DNA from: Pseudomonas sp. B21-056
Lineage (GTDB): Bacteria; Pseudomonadota; Gammaproteobacteria; Pseudomonadales; Pseudomonadaceae
DNA length: 64,000 nucleotides
Direction: 5' to 3'
Assembly (NCBI RefSeq): GCF_026016325.1
Contig: NZ_CP087203.1
Span: 4,836,001-4,900,000, forward strand
How positions within the stretch are numbered: the first letter of the stretch is position 1; every line of letters begins with the position of its first letter. A program made the position numbers and the translations under genes. Below the pieces are notes generated by a model. That model saw only the letters and a list, made by a program, of their open reading frames with translations. It did no database searches and was not told the DNA's origin. Shown here one piece after another: positions 26,201 through 39,198 of this stretch.

Positions 26201-27205
26201 TCAGTTGCCGGAAAAATCGACGAAAGTGGCGATCACCCGGTCGATTTGCGTAGCGCTGACGTCCAGGTGGGTCACCATCCGCAGGCGCGGCGCAGCAATG
26301 AGCTTGATGCCACGTTCGGCGGCAAATGCCTTGAGCGCCTCGGCCCGTTCGCCCATTTGCACGTAGACCATGTTGGTCTGCACCCGCTCGACCTCATAAC
26401 CTGCCGCCCGCAGGCCGTCGGCCAGGCGCTGGGCATTGGCGTGGTCGTCGGCCAGGCGCTGGACCTGATGATCGAGGGCATACAGCCCCGCTGCCGCGAG
26501 GATCCCGGCCTGGCGCATGCCGCCACCGACCATTTTGCGCAGGCGGCGCGCTTTGTCGATCAAGCCGACGCTGCCGCACAGGACCGAACCGATCGGCGCG
26601 CCCAGGCCTTTGGACAGGCACACCGACACCGAATCGAAATACTGAGTGATCTCCCGCGCATCGACGTTGAGCTTGACCGCCGCGTTGTACAACCGCGCGC
26701 CGTCCAGGTGCAGCGCCAAGCCGTGCTCCCGGGTGAAACGCCGGGCGCGGGCCAGGTATTCCAATGGCAGCACTTTGCCTTGCATGGTGTTTTCCAGGGC
26801 CAGCAGGCGGGTGCGGGCAAAGTGGAAGTCATCGGGTTTGATCGCTGCGGCGACTTGCGCCAGGTCCAGGGAACCGTCCGCCTGCACCTCAAGGGGCTGG
26901 GGCTGGATCGAACCGAGCACCGCCGCGCCGCCGCCTTCGTATTTGTAGGTGTGGGCCTGCTGGCCGACGATGTACTCATCACCACGCTCGCAGTGGGCCA
27001 TCAACCCCAGCAGGTTGCTCATGGTGCCACTGGGCACGAAGAGCGCCGCCGCAAAACCCAGGCGCCCGGCCAGCTCGGCTTCGAGGCGATTGACGGTCGG
27101 GTCCTCGCCATACACATCGTCGCCGGTGGGTGCGCTGGCCATGGCATCCAGCATGGCGGCGCAAGGTTGGGTGACCGTGTCGCTGCGAAGATCGATAACG
27201 CTCAT
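26201..27205 (-). CDS. ltaE: Low-specificity L-threonine aldolase
   Basis: A PLP enzyme cleaving threonine/allo-threonine (and phenylserine-like substrates) to glycine and an aldehyde. The 334-aa protein begins [15 protein letters not shown], the family signature. It has '[15 protein letters not shown]' and the PLP lysine in '[18 protein letters not shown]'. ATG at 27205 is chosen because the conserved N-terminus starts there; the frame runs 20 codons further up. It stands alone between alaS and a REP pair. Confidence 0.94.
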   Translation of the reverse strand: MSVIDLRSDTVTQPCAAMLDAMASAPTGDDVYGEDPTVNRLEAELAGRLGFAAALFVPSGTMSNLLGLMAHCERGDEYIVGQQAHTYKYEGGGAAVLGSIQPQPLEVQADGSLDLAQVAAAIKPDDFHFARTRLLALENTMQGKVLPLEYLARARRFTREHGLALHLDGARLYNAAVKLNVDAREITQYFDSVSVCLSKGLGAPIGSVLCGSVGLIDKARRLRKMVGGGMRQAGILAAAGLYALDHQVQRLADDHANAQRLADGLRAAGYEVERVQTNMVYVQMGERAEALKAFAAERGIKLIAAPRLRMVTHLDVSATQIDRVIATFVDFSGN

Positions 27206-27310
27206 GAATCTGGCCTCGGGTGCTGGTGGGTGAATTCCCTTTCGAAGGGCAATTACTGCGGTCATGGCGACGAATAATCAAGACTGGTCGACGGAAAAGA
27301 CACAACCCAG

Positions 27311-27400
27311 TGTGGGAGCGAGCCTGCTCGCGATAGCGGTGGTTCAGCTTGCATTGATGCTGGATGTACTACCGCCATCGCGAGCAGGCTCGCTCCCACA
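27311..27400. repeat. REP pair
   Basis: Two inverted REP cores (27311-27341 and 27376-27400) with a 35-bp spacer, located between ltaE and the FMN riboswitch. Confidence 0.92.
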
Positions 27401-27449
27401 AGGGTTATGTGTTAAAAATCCTGCGCCGCCACACAGCGTAGCGGCAAAA

Positions 27450-27613
27450 CGTTCTCAGGGCGGGGTGCAATTCCCCACCGGCGGTAATTGCACGCAAGGT
27501 GCATAGCCCGCGAGCGCTTGGCGATGCACGGCTTTTGCGGTGCGGCGGCAAGGTCAGCAGACCCGGTGAGATCCCGGGGCCGACGGTCATAGTCCGGATG
27601 AAGAGAGAACGGG
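27450..27613 (+). promoter_or_regulatory. FMN riboswitch (RFN element)
   Basis: The conserved RFN blocks are visible in order: 'TTCTCAGGGCGGGGTG' with 'CCCCACCGGCGGTAAT', then 'AGCCCGCGAGCGC', 'GGTCAGCAGACCCGGT', 'GCCGACGGTCATAGTCCGGA' and the closing 'GAGAGAACG'. The central P3 arm is extended. It lies about 100 bp before ribH2 and in its direction, so it should switch off the lumazine synthase when FMN is plentiful. Confidence 0.96.
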
Positions 27614-27714
27614 ATCGGCACCCAAGGACCGCCTGCGGCTATCTGTGCGCGGCGCACCCTCGACTCCCCTTCGATTCATGACGCCCTGTTTTTCACACAA
27701 ACAGGAACCAGAAC

Positions 27715-28221
27715 ATGCAACCCACTGCAATCGACAGCAAAATCAAACATCCGGGCGAGCGCGTTGCGTTCATCCAGGCCTGCTGGCACAAGGAAATCGT
27801 CGACCAGAGCCGTAACGGCTTCGTCGCGGAAATGATCAACCAGGGTTATCAGGAAAGTGATATCGACTTCTTCGAAGTCGGCGGCGCCTTCGAGATCCCG
27901 CTGCACGCCAAGCTGCTGGCCAAGTCAGGCCGCTACGCCGGCATCGTCGCCGCCGGCCTGGTGGTGGATGGCGGCATCTACCGTCACGAGTTCGTCGCCC
28001 AATCGGTGATCAGCGGCCTGATGCAGGTGCAGCTGGAAACCGAAGTGCCAGTGTTCTCGGTGGTGCTCACGCCGCATCACTTCCACGCCGGGGAAGAGCA
28101 CCAGAAGTTCTTCTTCGAGCATTTCGTGCACAAGGGCCAGGAAGCGGCGAAGACCTGCGCTGATACGCTGCACAAGACCCGGGCGTTGCGTCGCACTGAG
28201 CCGCGCGCGGTGGCAGTCTAA
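27715..28221 (+). CDS. ribH2: Type II 6,7-dimethyl-8-ribityllumazine synthase (RibH2-like)
   Basis: It catalyses the penultimate step of riboflavin synthesis. The 168-aa protein resembles Brucella RibH2 rather than the housekeeping RibH. Shared stretches are 'RVAFIQACWHKEIVD', 'FEVGGAFEIPLHAKLLA', 'VDGGIYRHEFVAQSVI' and 'QVQLETEVPVFSVVLTPHHF'; the His pair of the last is the active-site region. It is monocistronic, with an FMN riboswitch upstream and a REP pair downstream. A separate rib operon with another RibH probably exists elsewhere in the genome (inference). Confidence 0.93.
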   Translation: MQPTAIDSKIKHPGERVAFIQACWHKEIVDQSRNGFVAEMINQGYQESDIDFFEVGGAFEIPLHAKLLAKSGRYAGIVAAGLVVDGGIYRHEFVAQSVISGLMQVQLETEVPVFSVVLTPHHFHAGEEHQKFFFEHFVHKGQEAAKTCADTLHKTRALRRTEPRAVAV

Positions 28222-28233
28222 ACACCGAACCAC

Positions 28234-28325
28234 CTGTGGGAGCGAGCCTGCTCGCGATGACGGAGTGTCAGTCGCCATGAATGTCGGCTGATATACCGCT
28301 ATCGCGAGCAGGCTCGCTCCCACAA
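28234..28325. repeat. REP pair
   Basis: Two inverted REP cores between the convergent ribH2 and astE genes. It may serve as the transcription barrier for both, since no other terminator is visible. Confidence 0.92.
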
Positions 28326-28341
28326 GGGCTCGGCGCTGGAT

Positions 28342-29349
28342 TCAGGCCAGGTTTTCATCCGTGGCCGGCACAATCAGGATGCCCGCCCGCAAGCCATTCT
28401 TCACCTTGGGGTTCGGGAAGATGATCCGCGCACCCTCTTCTTCGATCACCCAACGGGTCTGGGCGATGTCTTCGGCCAGCACATAGCCTTTTCCCAGCTC
28501 CGAAAAGTTCTCGATGTCCGCCGGCAAGTTCAGGCGAAAGCTGTCGCTGTGCTTGATGATTTCCCGCGCCACGCTGAACAGCTGGAGGCCATCCAGCCCT
28601 TCGTCCAGTTCAGGCTCGTTGCCTTCGATGATCTGTTTCAGGCGGGTTTCCAGTAGGCTGACGTTGACGCCTTCGTTCTCCCCGAACGGCCGCGCCTTGC
28701 CCAGTTCCAGGGTAAAGGATTCAGCCCCGAGCTGGTCGTAGGTGTAGGCACTGAACACGATGGACGGCTTGTTCTGCAGCAGCACCGCTTCCATGCCCGC
28801 CGCACGCAGGCGGGCCAGTTCCCGACGTGAATGCTGGCGACCTTCCTTCCACGGGTACAGGGCGAACTGCTCGATCTTCGAACCACGGATGGCCGTGTGC
28901 AGGTCGTAGTGCAGGCGACTGCGCTCCGGCCGGCTGAAGAAGCTCGCGGCCAGCCGCTCCAGCTCACAGGCTCGCAACGCCTCCAGGCCACCGCTCAGTT
29001 CATGACGGCCGTTGAACAGCCGGTTGACATCCTGCTCGACGAAACGCTCACCGCGACGAATGGCCTCGGGGTTGCCGAACAGGAACAGAATGCGTGCCCG
29101 AGGCTTCACGTCTCCACGGGCGATGTCATGCAGCAGGCGGTCGAGCAATTCGATCGGCGCGGTTTCGTTACCGTGGATCCCCGCCGACAACAGCAGGTCC
29201 AGGCCATTGTCCCGGGCTTCGGGCGGCTTGACCTCCAGCGCGCCCTCGCTCAACCAGCGCATCCGTACGCCTTCGACAGTCAGTTGAGTCTTCTCCGCCG
29301 GTTCACGGCCGGCGAGGGTCAGTTCAAGCAGTTTGCCGAGGGCGAGCAT
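28342..29349 (-). CDS. astE: Succinylglutamate desuccinylase
   Basis: The last step of the arginine succinyltransferase pathway: N-succinylglutamate to succinate and glutamate. The 335-aa zinc enzyme of the AspA/AstE fold has '[19 protein letters not shown]' (zinc His and Glu), '[20 protein letters not shown]', and '[20 protein letters not shown]' (second zinc His). It is the last gene of the aruC-F-G-D-B-orf-E operon, and is also called aruE. Confidence 0.95.
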   Translation of the reverse strand: MLALGKLLELTLAGREPAEKTQLTVEGVRMRWLSEGALEVKPPEARDNGLDLLLSAGIHGNETAPIELLDRLLHDIARGDVKPRARILFLFGNPEAIRRGERFVEQDVNRLFNGRHELSGGLEALRACELERLAASFFSRPERSRLHYDLHTAIRGSKIEQFALYPWKEGRQHSRRELARLRAAGMEAVLLQNKPSIVFSAYTYDQLGAESFTLELGKARPFGENEGVNVSLLETRLKQIIEGNEPELDEGLDGLQLFSVAREIIKHSDSFRLNLPADIENFSELGKGYVLAEDIAQTRWVIEEEGARIIFPNPKVKNGLRAGILIVPATDENLA

Positions 29350-29361
29350 AGCGCGGTTTCC

Positions 29362-29649
29362 TTAATGGTCGTGGCCGCAATCCGGGCCATGGACATGGTC
29401 ATCGTCGCCGAGGTCGGCCGGTTCCATTTCCAGCTGCAGGCTGACCAGGTTGGTGGCCAACGGGCGCAACAACAGGTTGGCGTATTCCTCATCCCCTTCC
29501 TCGACATCCACGCCGATCAGCAGCTGACCGCGGCCGTCCTGCTGGATCCACAACTCCTTGCCCTGCCACATCACCGCCACGCGGGTGCAAGAGGTTTCCA
29601 GTTGGGTGCCGTCGGTGTCTTCAAGAATCAGCTGCAGTGCATCGCTCAT
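29362..29649 (-). CDS. Conserved small acidic protein in the arginine succinyltransferase operon
   Basis: A 95-aa protein of unknown function, very acidic in the second half, with a His/Asp/Cys-rich C-terminus ('DDDHVHGPDCGHDH') that looks like a metal-binding tail. It sits between aruB (69-bp gap) and aruE (12-bp gap), the place where other Pseudomonas carry the same small gene, sometimes misnamed topoisomerase. A metal-supply or assembly role for the zinc enzyme AstE next door is an inference from the tail only. Confidence 0.85.
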   Translation of the reverse strand: MSDALQLILEDTDGTQLETSCTRVAVMWQGKELWIQQDGRGQLLIGVDVEEGDEEYANLLLRPLATNLVSLQLEMEPADLGDDDHVHGPDCGHDH

Positions 29650-29718
29650 GTTTTTACGTTCTCGTCTGGAAATAAGGCCACGCGCCCTGCTTTGACTGTA
29701 GTCAGGTCGCGGGCGCTT

Positions 29719-31065
29719 TCAATTGATCTGGAAAGGATAAACCGCGCCAAGTTTAAGGATTTGTGTCAGCTCATCCAGTGCCGACCGGCATTCGAGCAGC
29801 AATTGCGGGTCCGCCAGGTCGCTTTCGGTCATCCGGTCGCGGTAATGCCGCTCGACCCACTGGGTCAGCGAATCGTACAACGGCGCGGTCATGATAACCC
29901 CTGGGTTGACGGCCGCCAGTTCGGTTTCATTGAGGGCCACGCGCAACCTCAGGCACGCCGGGCCGCCACCGTTCTGCATGCTCTGCTTGAGGTCGAAGAC
30001 CTGCACTTCGCGAATCACCCCGCCAGCGCCCGTCAAGCCTTGCAGATATTGCCAGACGCGTGGGTTGCTGCGGCACTCTTCCGGCACGATCAAGAGCATC
30101 GAGCCGTCAGGACGCGACAGCAGCTGGCTATTGAACAGGTAGGAACGCACCGCGTCATCGACGCTCACTGCGGAACGCGGCACGCACACAGATTGAAATT
30201 TCCCACCGACCCTGGCGAGTTTGCTGCTCAGTTCGGCCAGCATCTTGTCCGTCTCGAGAAACGCATCCTCGTGATAGAACAACACCTCGCCATTGCCGAC
30301 CGCGATCACGTCGTTGTGGAACACGCCCTGATCGATCACCGACGGGTTCTGCTGGGCGTAGACCACGCCCTCTTCCCGCAGGCCATGCAAACGGGCGACC
30401 GCGCGGGACGCTTCGAGGGTCTGGCGTGCCGGGTATTTCTGCGGCGCCGGGTAACGGGTGTCGAACGCACTGCGACCGAACACAAAGAACTCGACGCCCG
30501 CCTCACCGTAGGTCCGGCAGAACCGGGTGTGGTTGGCCGCCCCTTCGTCGCCGAACTGCGCCACCGCCGGCAATGCGGCGTGATGGGCAAAGTGCTGTTG
30601 ATCGGCAAACATCGCTCCCAGTACGCGACTGGTGGTCGGATGCTCGATGCTGCGATGGTATTTGCAGTTCAGGTTGGCGGCGGTGAAATGCACGCGGCCA
30701 TCCGCGGTGTCGGCGCTTGGGCTGACGGTGGCGGCGTTGGCTACCCACATGCTGGAGGCCGAGCAACTGGCGACCAGCAGCGGCATCGCTTCTTTCGCGG
30801 CCTGCTGGATGACCTCGGCATCGCTGCCGGCAAAACCCAACCGGCGCAGGGCCGCCACGTCAGGGCGCTCCTGGGGCGCCAGCACACCTTGCTGGAAGCC
30901 CATGTCCATCAGCGCCTTCATTTTCGCCAAGCCCTGCAACGCCGCTTCCTTGGGATTGGAGCACGCCTGGCTGTTGCTCTGGGACGCGACGTTGCCGTAC
31001 GAGAGCCCGCCGTAGTTATGGGTCGGCCCCACCAGACCGTCAAAGTTGACTTCAAAGGATTTCAT
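29719..31065 (-). CDS. astB: N-succinylarginine dihydrolase
   Basis: It converts N-succinylarginine to succinylornithine, CO2 and ammonia. The 448-aa protein of the amidinotransferase fold begins [20 protein letters not shown], the family N-terminus. It has '[20 protein letters not shown]', and the catalytic Cys region is '[15 protein letters not shown]'. ATG at 31065 is chosen; the frame extends upstream into a REP element. It follows aruD after a 132-bp gap that holds a REP pair. Confidence 0.95.
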   Translation of the reverse strand: MKSFEVNFDGLVGPTHNYGGLSYGNVASQSNSQACSNPKEAALQGLAKMKALMDMGFQQGVLAPQERPDVAALRRLGFAGSDAEVIQQAAKEAMPLLVASCSASSMWVANAATVSPSADTADGRVHFTAANLNCKYHRSIEHPTTSRVLGAMFADQQHFAHHAALPAVAQFGDEGAANHTRFCRTYGEAGVEFFVFGRSAFDTRYPAPQKYPARQTLEASRAVARLHGLREEGVVYAQQNPSVIDQGVFHNDVIAVGNGEVLFYHEDAFLETDKMLAELSSKLARVGGKFQSVCVPRSAVSVDDAVRSYLFNSQLLSRPDGSMLLIVPEECRSNPRVWQYLQGLTGAGGVIREVQVFDLKQSMQNGGGPACLRLRVALNETELAAVNPGVIMTAPLYDSLTQWVERHYRDRMTESDLADPQLLLECRSALDELTQILKLGAVYPFQIN

Positions 31066-31125
31066 CAGCGAGGCTCCACGAGGATCTGTTTTTTTATAGG
31101 CATCAAATAACAACGGCGGCGCGGC

Positions 31126-31192
31126 CATCGCGAGCAAGCTCGCTCCCACAGGGTTTTGCGCAACCCTTGTGGGAGCGAGCCTGCTCGCGATT
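31126..31192. repeat. REP pair inside the aru operon
   Basis: Two inverted REP cores lie between astD and astB, closely spaced (about 20 bp). The whole gap is 132 bp with no other signal seen. Confidence 0.9.
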
Positions 31193-31197
31193 GGGGT

Positions 31198-33689
<2,492 letters not shown>

Positions 33690-33735
33690 GCTATCTCCTC
33701 AGACGGGCCGCTCATGCCACCCGCGAAACTCAGAC

Positions 33736-34755
33736 TTAAACCGCCACCAGGCGCACGCTGGCGCCTTCGCCAACACCCAGGGCCTCGGCCGCTTCCATGT
33801 CCAGGGTCACCGGTTTGCCGGGCGCGTAATCGAGCTCGAGCAACACGGCGCGGTAATCCTGCAACTGGGCATTGGCCACCAGGTATTGCCGACCGGCGCC
33901 CTTGACCGGCTCGCCGATCTTGACCGGCACCACGCGGCTCTGGGCAATCGAGCGGATCCCCGAGACCCGAGCATGCAAGGTCGGGCCGCCGTCGAAGATG
34001 TCGATGTAATGATCGGTCTCGAAGCCTTCGCGCATCAGGATGTCGAAGGTGATCTGCGCACGCGGATGAACCTGGCCCATGGCTTCCTGGGCGGCGTCCG
34101 GCAGCAGCGGCACGTAGATCGGGTAATGGGGCATCAGCTCGGCGAGGAAGGTACGGCTTTTCAGCCCGCACAGGCGCTCGGCGGCGGCGTAGTTGAGGTC
34201 GAAGAAGTTGCGGCCAATGGCGTCCCAGAACGGCGAGTCGCCATTTTCATCGCTGTAGCCGACGATCTCGGTCACCACCGAATCGGCGAACCGCTCCGGA
34301 TGGCTGGCGACGAACAGTAGGCGCCCGCGGGAGTTGAGTTCCGCCCACGGCGATCCCACCAGGTCCCGGACCACATAGAAACTGGTCAGCAGGCTGTTGC
34401 CGGTCAGGTCGTGGCACTGGGAGAGCACGTGGATCTTGTTGTGGATCTTCAGCTCACGGGAGGCGTGAACGAACGTCTCGTTGCGAAAGCTGTAGAACGG
34501 CTCGGAATAACCGGCCGACGCAACGATGGCCGAACAGCCTGCCAACTTGCCGGTGGCAGTGTCTTCAAGGACGAAGAAATAGCTTTCTTCGCCATTGAAA
34601 CTGACTTCGGCGGCAAACGAGGCTTCGCTCGCGGCGATCTTGTCGCTCAAGCGTTCCACGTCATCCGGCAAGGAAGTGACACCGATCGGACTGTCCGCAG
34701 CCAGACGCTGTACCTCGCCCAGATCCGCCATTTGCGCGGGGCGCATCACCAGCAT
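33736..34755 (-). CDS. aruF: Arginine/ornithine N-succinyltransferase, alpha subunit (AruF)
   Basis: The 339-aa partner of AruG forms a hetero-oligomeric succinyltransferase acting on arginine and ornithine. It starts MLVMRPAQMADLGEVQRLAA (ATG 34755) and has 'FFVLEDTATGKLAGCSAIVA', 'DSPFWDAIGRNFFDL' and 'DIFDGGPTLHARVSGIRSI', matching AruG positions. Upstream in-frame codons run through a REP element. It is 46 bp before aruG and 200 bp after aruC. Confidence 0.94.
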   Translation of the reverse strand: MLVMRPAQMADLGEVQRLAADSPIGVTSLPDDVERLSDKIAASEASFAAEVSFNGEESYFFVLEDTATGKLAGCSAIVASAGYSEPFYSFRNETFVHASRELKIHNKIHVLSQCHDLTGNSLLTSFYVVRDLVGSPWAELNSRGRLLFVASHPERFADSVVTEIVGYSDENGDSPFWDAIGRNFFDLNYAAAERLCGLKSRTFLAELMPHYPIYVPLLPDAAQEAMGQVHPRAQITFDILMREGFETDHYIDIFDGGPTLHARVSGIRSIAQSRVVPVKIGEPVKGAGRQYLVANAQLQDYRAVLLELDYAPGKPVTLDMEAAEALGVGEGASVRLVAV

Positions 34756-34828
34756 GGTGTCACTCCTTAACTTGAAATAAAGGGTTCGACCAAAAGGGTC
34801 GATACACATAGAAAAAATGCCGCTTTTA

Positions 34829-34916
34829 TGTGGGAGCGAGCCTGCTCGCGATGCAGACGACTCGGTCTGTCTAGCGGACCGAGGTGATATCAATCGCGAG
34901 CAGGCTCGCTCCCACA
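34829..34916. repeat. REP pair inside the aru operon
   Basis: Two inverted REP cores lie in the 200-bp aruC-aruF gap. No promoter is apparent between it and aruF, so read-through is expected. Confidence 0.92.
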
Positions 34917-34955
34917 AAAGCCCGCCCCCAGTGGAGCCGGTTCAATTGAAATGAA

Positions 34956-36275
<1,320 letters not shown>

Positions 36276-36305
36276 TTATAGCGCCAACCCCCGTTTTCAT
36301 TGGGT

Positions 36306-36321
36306 TTATGGCAATGCGACA
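36306..36321 (-). promoter_or_regulatory. Candidate ArgR half-site of the aru operon
   Basis: The minus strand reads TGTCGC-ATTGCCAT-AA, fitting the Pseudomonas ArgR half-site TGTCGC-N8-AA as I recall it. The first ten bases are identical to the site before aotJ. A second half-site is not clear. Confidence 0.55.
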
Positions 36322-36423
36322 AATAGCGTCGCAAAGGCGCAGTTTAAACGTTGCGGGGGGATTTGAGGCACTGACATCCACAATTCCATTGCCAGGCACA
36401 ACAGCAGTTTGGGAAAGGACAAC

Positions 36424-36555
36424 TGTGGCGAGGGGATTTATCCCCGCTGGGCTGCAAAGCAGCCCCAAAACAACCAACTCAATCTGCCTGGCACACCGAG
36501 GCATCAGGGTTTAGGGGCGCTTTGCGCCCCAGCGGGGATAAATCCCCTCGCCACA
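36424..36555. repeat. Long palindromic repeat, 'tgtggcgaggggatttatcc' family
   Basis: Left arm 'tgtggcgaggggatttatcc', with 'ccgctgggctgc' next, is answered on the right by 'ccagcggggataaatccc' and 'ctcgccaca'. Inner arms 'gctgcaaagcagccc' and 'ggggcgctttgcgcccc' form their own small hairpins. The same unit occurs at 41248-41381. It separates aruC and argR. Confidence 0.88.
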
Positions 36556-36588
36556 GAAAGCACGCTTGCCACAGGTGTTGTGTCTGCC

Positions 36589-37569
36589 CTAGCCCCGCTC
36601 AGCCGGTACCGAAGACAATTCGAACGGGCTGCTGCTGCGTCGCTGGTTGCGGTCTTCCCGCGGCGTGGCGCCGAAGAAGTTGCGGTAGGCGCTGGAGAAG
36701 TGCGGCCCCGAGGAGAAGCCACAGGACAGGCCGATCTGGATGATGGATTTGCTGGTCTGCATCAGCATCTGCCGAGCCTTGTTCAGACGCAATTCCAGGT
36801 AGTACTGGCTCGGCACGCGGTTGAGGTATTGCTTGAAGATCCGCTCCAGTTGCCGACGGGATACGCACACGTGCTGAGCGATTTCGTCGGTGGTCAGCGG
36901 TTCTTCGATGTTGGCCTCCATCAGCAGCACCGCCTGGGTGAGCTTCGGATGACTGGAGCCGAGGCGGTTCTGCAACGGGATGCGCTGGCGCTCGCCGCCT
37001 TCACGGATGCGCTCGACCACCAGCTCTTCCGACACCGCCCCGGCCAGTTCCGCGCCATGATCGCGCGACAGCACCGCCAGCAGCAGGTCGAGCACCGACA
37101 TGCCACCGCAGGCCGTCAGGCGGTCGCGATCCCAGTCGAACAGATGGCTGGTGGCGATGACCTTGGGAAAACGCTCGGAGAAATCGTCCTGCCAGCGCCA
37201 GTGCACGGCAGCGCGATAACCGTCAAGCAGGCCCAATTGAGCCAAGGGGTAAACACCGGCCGACAAGCCGCCGATCACACAGCCAGCCCGCACCAGTTGC
37301 TTGAGTGCGCTGCTCAGGTTCGAGGCCAGGGCAGCCGGTGGTTCATCAGCCAGCAGGAAAAGCTTCTGCAGACCTTCAAGCTTGCCAGCCCAGGGTTCGC
37401 CGGGTAACTGCCAGGCGCCCTCGCCCGCCGGTTCGGCCTGCAGAAACGACAGTTCGTAGACCACTTCCGGATGCACCCGCTGGGCGACACGCAAGGCCTC
37501 CTCGGCCAGCGCCAGCGTCAAGGCTTTAGTGCTGGGCCAAATCAGGAAACCAATTCGATGGGCAGTCAT
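36589..37569 (-). CDS. argR: Arginine-responsive regulator ArgR (AraC/GlxA type)
   Basis: In Pseudomonas ArgR is an AraC-family protein, unrelated to the E. coli repressor. It activates aru and aot operons and represses arginine synthesis. The 326-aa protein has an N-terminal DJ-1/GATase-like domain ('GFLIWPSTKALTLALAEEAL', 'GGLSAGVYPLAQLGLLDGYR'). The C-terminal double HTH is at about 215-315 ('TTDEIAQHVCVSRRQLERIF', 'SKSIIQIGLSCGFSSGPHF'). It is the last gene of aotJQMP-argR, 113 bp after aotP, so arginine uptake and its regulator share control. Confidence 0.94.
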   Translation of the reverse strand: MTAHRIGFLIWPSTKALTLALAEEALRVAQRVHPEVVYELSFLQAEPAGEGAWQLPGEPWAGKLEGLQKLFLLADEPPAALASNLSSALKQLVRAGCVIGGLSAGVYPLAQLGLLDGYRAAVHWRWQDDFSERFPKVIATSHLFDWDRDRLTACGGMSVLDLLLAVLSRDHGAELAGAVSEELVVERIREGGERQRIPLQNRLGSSHPKLTQAVLLMEANIEEPLTTDEIAQHVCVSRRQLERIFKQYLNRVPSQYYLELRLNKARQMLMQTSKSIIQIGLSCGFSSGPHFSSAYRNFFGATPREDRNQRRSSSPFELSSVPAERG

Positions 37570-37682
37570 GGCGGGCGATCCGAAACAAAAACAGTGTTAA
37601 AGCCAAAAGCGGCTGCAACCAAATTAGACCATCTGGCACGTGGTGCGCAGCATGACCCAAATCAGGTGCGTAACGGGAGCAA

Positions 37683-38447
37683 TTACTTGAGGCTTCCCGA
37701 AAGAAATTGTTGCAGGCGCTCCGATTGCGGATTGACCAGCACTTCACGCGGGTTGCCGCTTTCTTCGACGATGCCTTTGTGCAGGAACACCAGTTGGTTC
37801 GACACCTCGCGGGCAAAGCCCATTTCGTGGGTCACCACCACCATGGTCCGGCCTTCCAGGGCCAGGGCCTGCATCACCTTGAGCACATCGCCCACCAGCT
37901 CCGGGTCGAGGGCCGAGGTCGGTTCGTCGAACAACATGACTTCCGGCTCCATCGCCAGCGCCCGGGCAATCGCCACGCGCTGCTGCTCGCCGCCGGACAT
38001 GTGGCCCGGGTAGGCGTCCTTACGATGGGCCACGCCGACTTTGTTCAGGTAATGCTCGGCCTTCTCGCGGGCCTCTGCCTTGGCCACGCCCAGCACATGC
38101 ACCGGCGCTTCCATGATGTTTTCCAGCGCGGTCATGTGGGACCACAGGTTGAAATGCTGGAACACCATCGACAACCGCGAACGCATGCGCTGCAGTTGCT
38201 TGGGGTCCGCGGCCTTCAACGCGCCATCCTTGTTGGCTACCAGCTTCAGCTCTTCGTTGTTGAGCAGAATCTTGCCGGCATGGGGCTGCTCCAGCAGGTT
38301 GATGCACCGCAGGAAGGTACTTTTCCCGGAGCCACTGGAGCCGATGATGCTGATCACGTCACCGGCGGCGGCCTTCAGGGACACGCCCTTGAGCACTTCG
38401 TGACTGCCATAGCGTTTATGCAGGTCTTGGACTTCGAGCTTGTACAT
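37683..38447 (-). CDS. aotP: Arginine/ornithine ABC transporter, ATP-binding protein AotP
   Basis: The 254-aa ATPase of the HisP/GlnQ type has Walker A 'GSSGSGKSTF' near residue 38, signature 'MSGGEQQRVAIARALAMEP', Walker B 'VMLFDEPTSALDPE' and switch His in 'VVVTHEMGFAREV'. ATG at 38447 (MYKLEVQDLHKRYG). It lies 52 bp after aotM and drives uptake through AotQ/AotM. Confidence 0.95.
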   Translation of the reverse strand: MYKLEVQDLHKRYGSHEVLKGVSLKAAAGDVISIIGSSGSGKSTFLRCINLLEQPHAGKILLNNEELKLVANKDGALKAADPKQLQRMRSRLSMVFQHFNLWSHMTALENIMEAPVHVLGVAKAEAREKAEHYLNKVGVAHRKDAYPGHMSGGEQQRVAIARALAMEPEVMLFDEPTSALDPELVGDVLKVMQALALEGRTMVVVTHEMGFAREVSNQLVFLHKGIVEESGNPREVLVNPQSERLQQFLSGSLK

Positions 38448-38499
38448 GTCGGTTCTCACAAAACGTCGTCGTTGGGCAGTCGATCGGGTCGATGCGTTA

Positions 38500-39198
38500 T
38501 CAGTGCTTGCGCGGGGCCAGGTAACTCAGCCAGCGACGCTCGGCCAGCTTGAACAGGCGCACCAGGATGAAGGTCAGGCACAGGTAGAACACGCCGGCCG
38601 TGATGTAAGCCTCAAACGGCAGGTAATACTGGGCGTTCACCGTGCGCGCGGCACCGGTGATGTCGATCAGGGTCACGATGGAGGCCAGGCTGGTGGTCTG
38701 CAGCATCATGATCACTTCGTTGCTGTATTGCGGCAGCGCCCGGCGCAGGGCCGATGGCAGCAGGATCCGGCGATACAGGGTGACGCGCGACATGCCCATG
38801 GCCTTGGCCGCCTCGATCTCGCCATTAGGCGTGGCCCGCAGGCTGCCGGCGATGATCTCGGCGGTGTAGGCGCTGGTGTTGATGGCGAACGCCAGGCACG
38901 CACAGAAGGTCGCGCTGGACAGCCACGGCCAGAGGAAGCTCTCGCGCACGAACTCGAACTGCGCCAGGCCGTAGTAGATCAGGAACAGTTGCACCAGCAT
39001 CGGCGTGCCGCGAATCACGTAGGTGTAGAGCCAGGCCGTCATGTTCACGACCGGCTGCTTGGACACCCGCATCAGCCCCAGGGGCAACGCCGCCAGCAGG
39101 CCGAAGAACAGCGACAGTGCCAACAGCTTCAGGGTGGTCAGCAGACCACCGAAGTACAGCGGCAAGGCTTCATAGATGACGTTGTAGTCGAAGATCAT
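38500..39198 (-). CDS. aotM: Arginine/ornithine ABC transporter permease AotM
   Basis: A 232-aa inner-membrane permease of the HisM class. It has about five hydrophobic segments and the EAA loop 'EIEAAKAMGMSRVTLYRRIL' with 'LPSALRRALPQYSNEVIMML', the contact site for AotP. It overlaps aotQ by 4 bp (start inside the aotQ stop region), so the two permeases are made together. Confidence 0.94.
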   Translation of the reverse strand: MIFDYNVIYEALPLYFGGLLTTLKLLALSLFFGLLAALPLGLMRVSKQPVVNMTAWLYTYVIRGTPMLVQLFLIYYGLAQFEFVRESFLWPWLSSATFCACLAFAINTSAYTAEIIAGSLRATPNGEIEAAKAMGMSRVTLYRRILLPSALRRALPQYSNEVIMMLQTTSLASIVTLIDITGAARTVNAQYYLPFEAYITAGVFYLCLTFILVRLFKLAERRWLSYLAPRKH

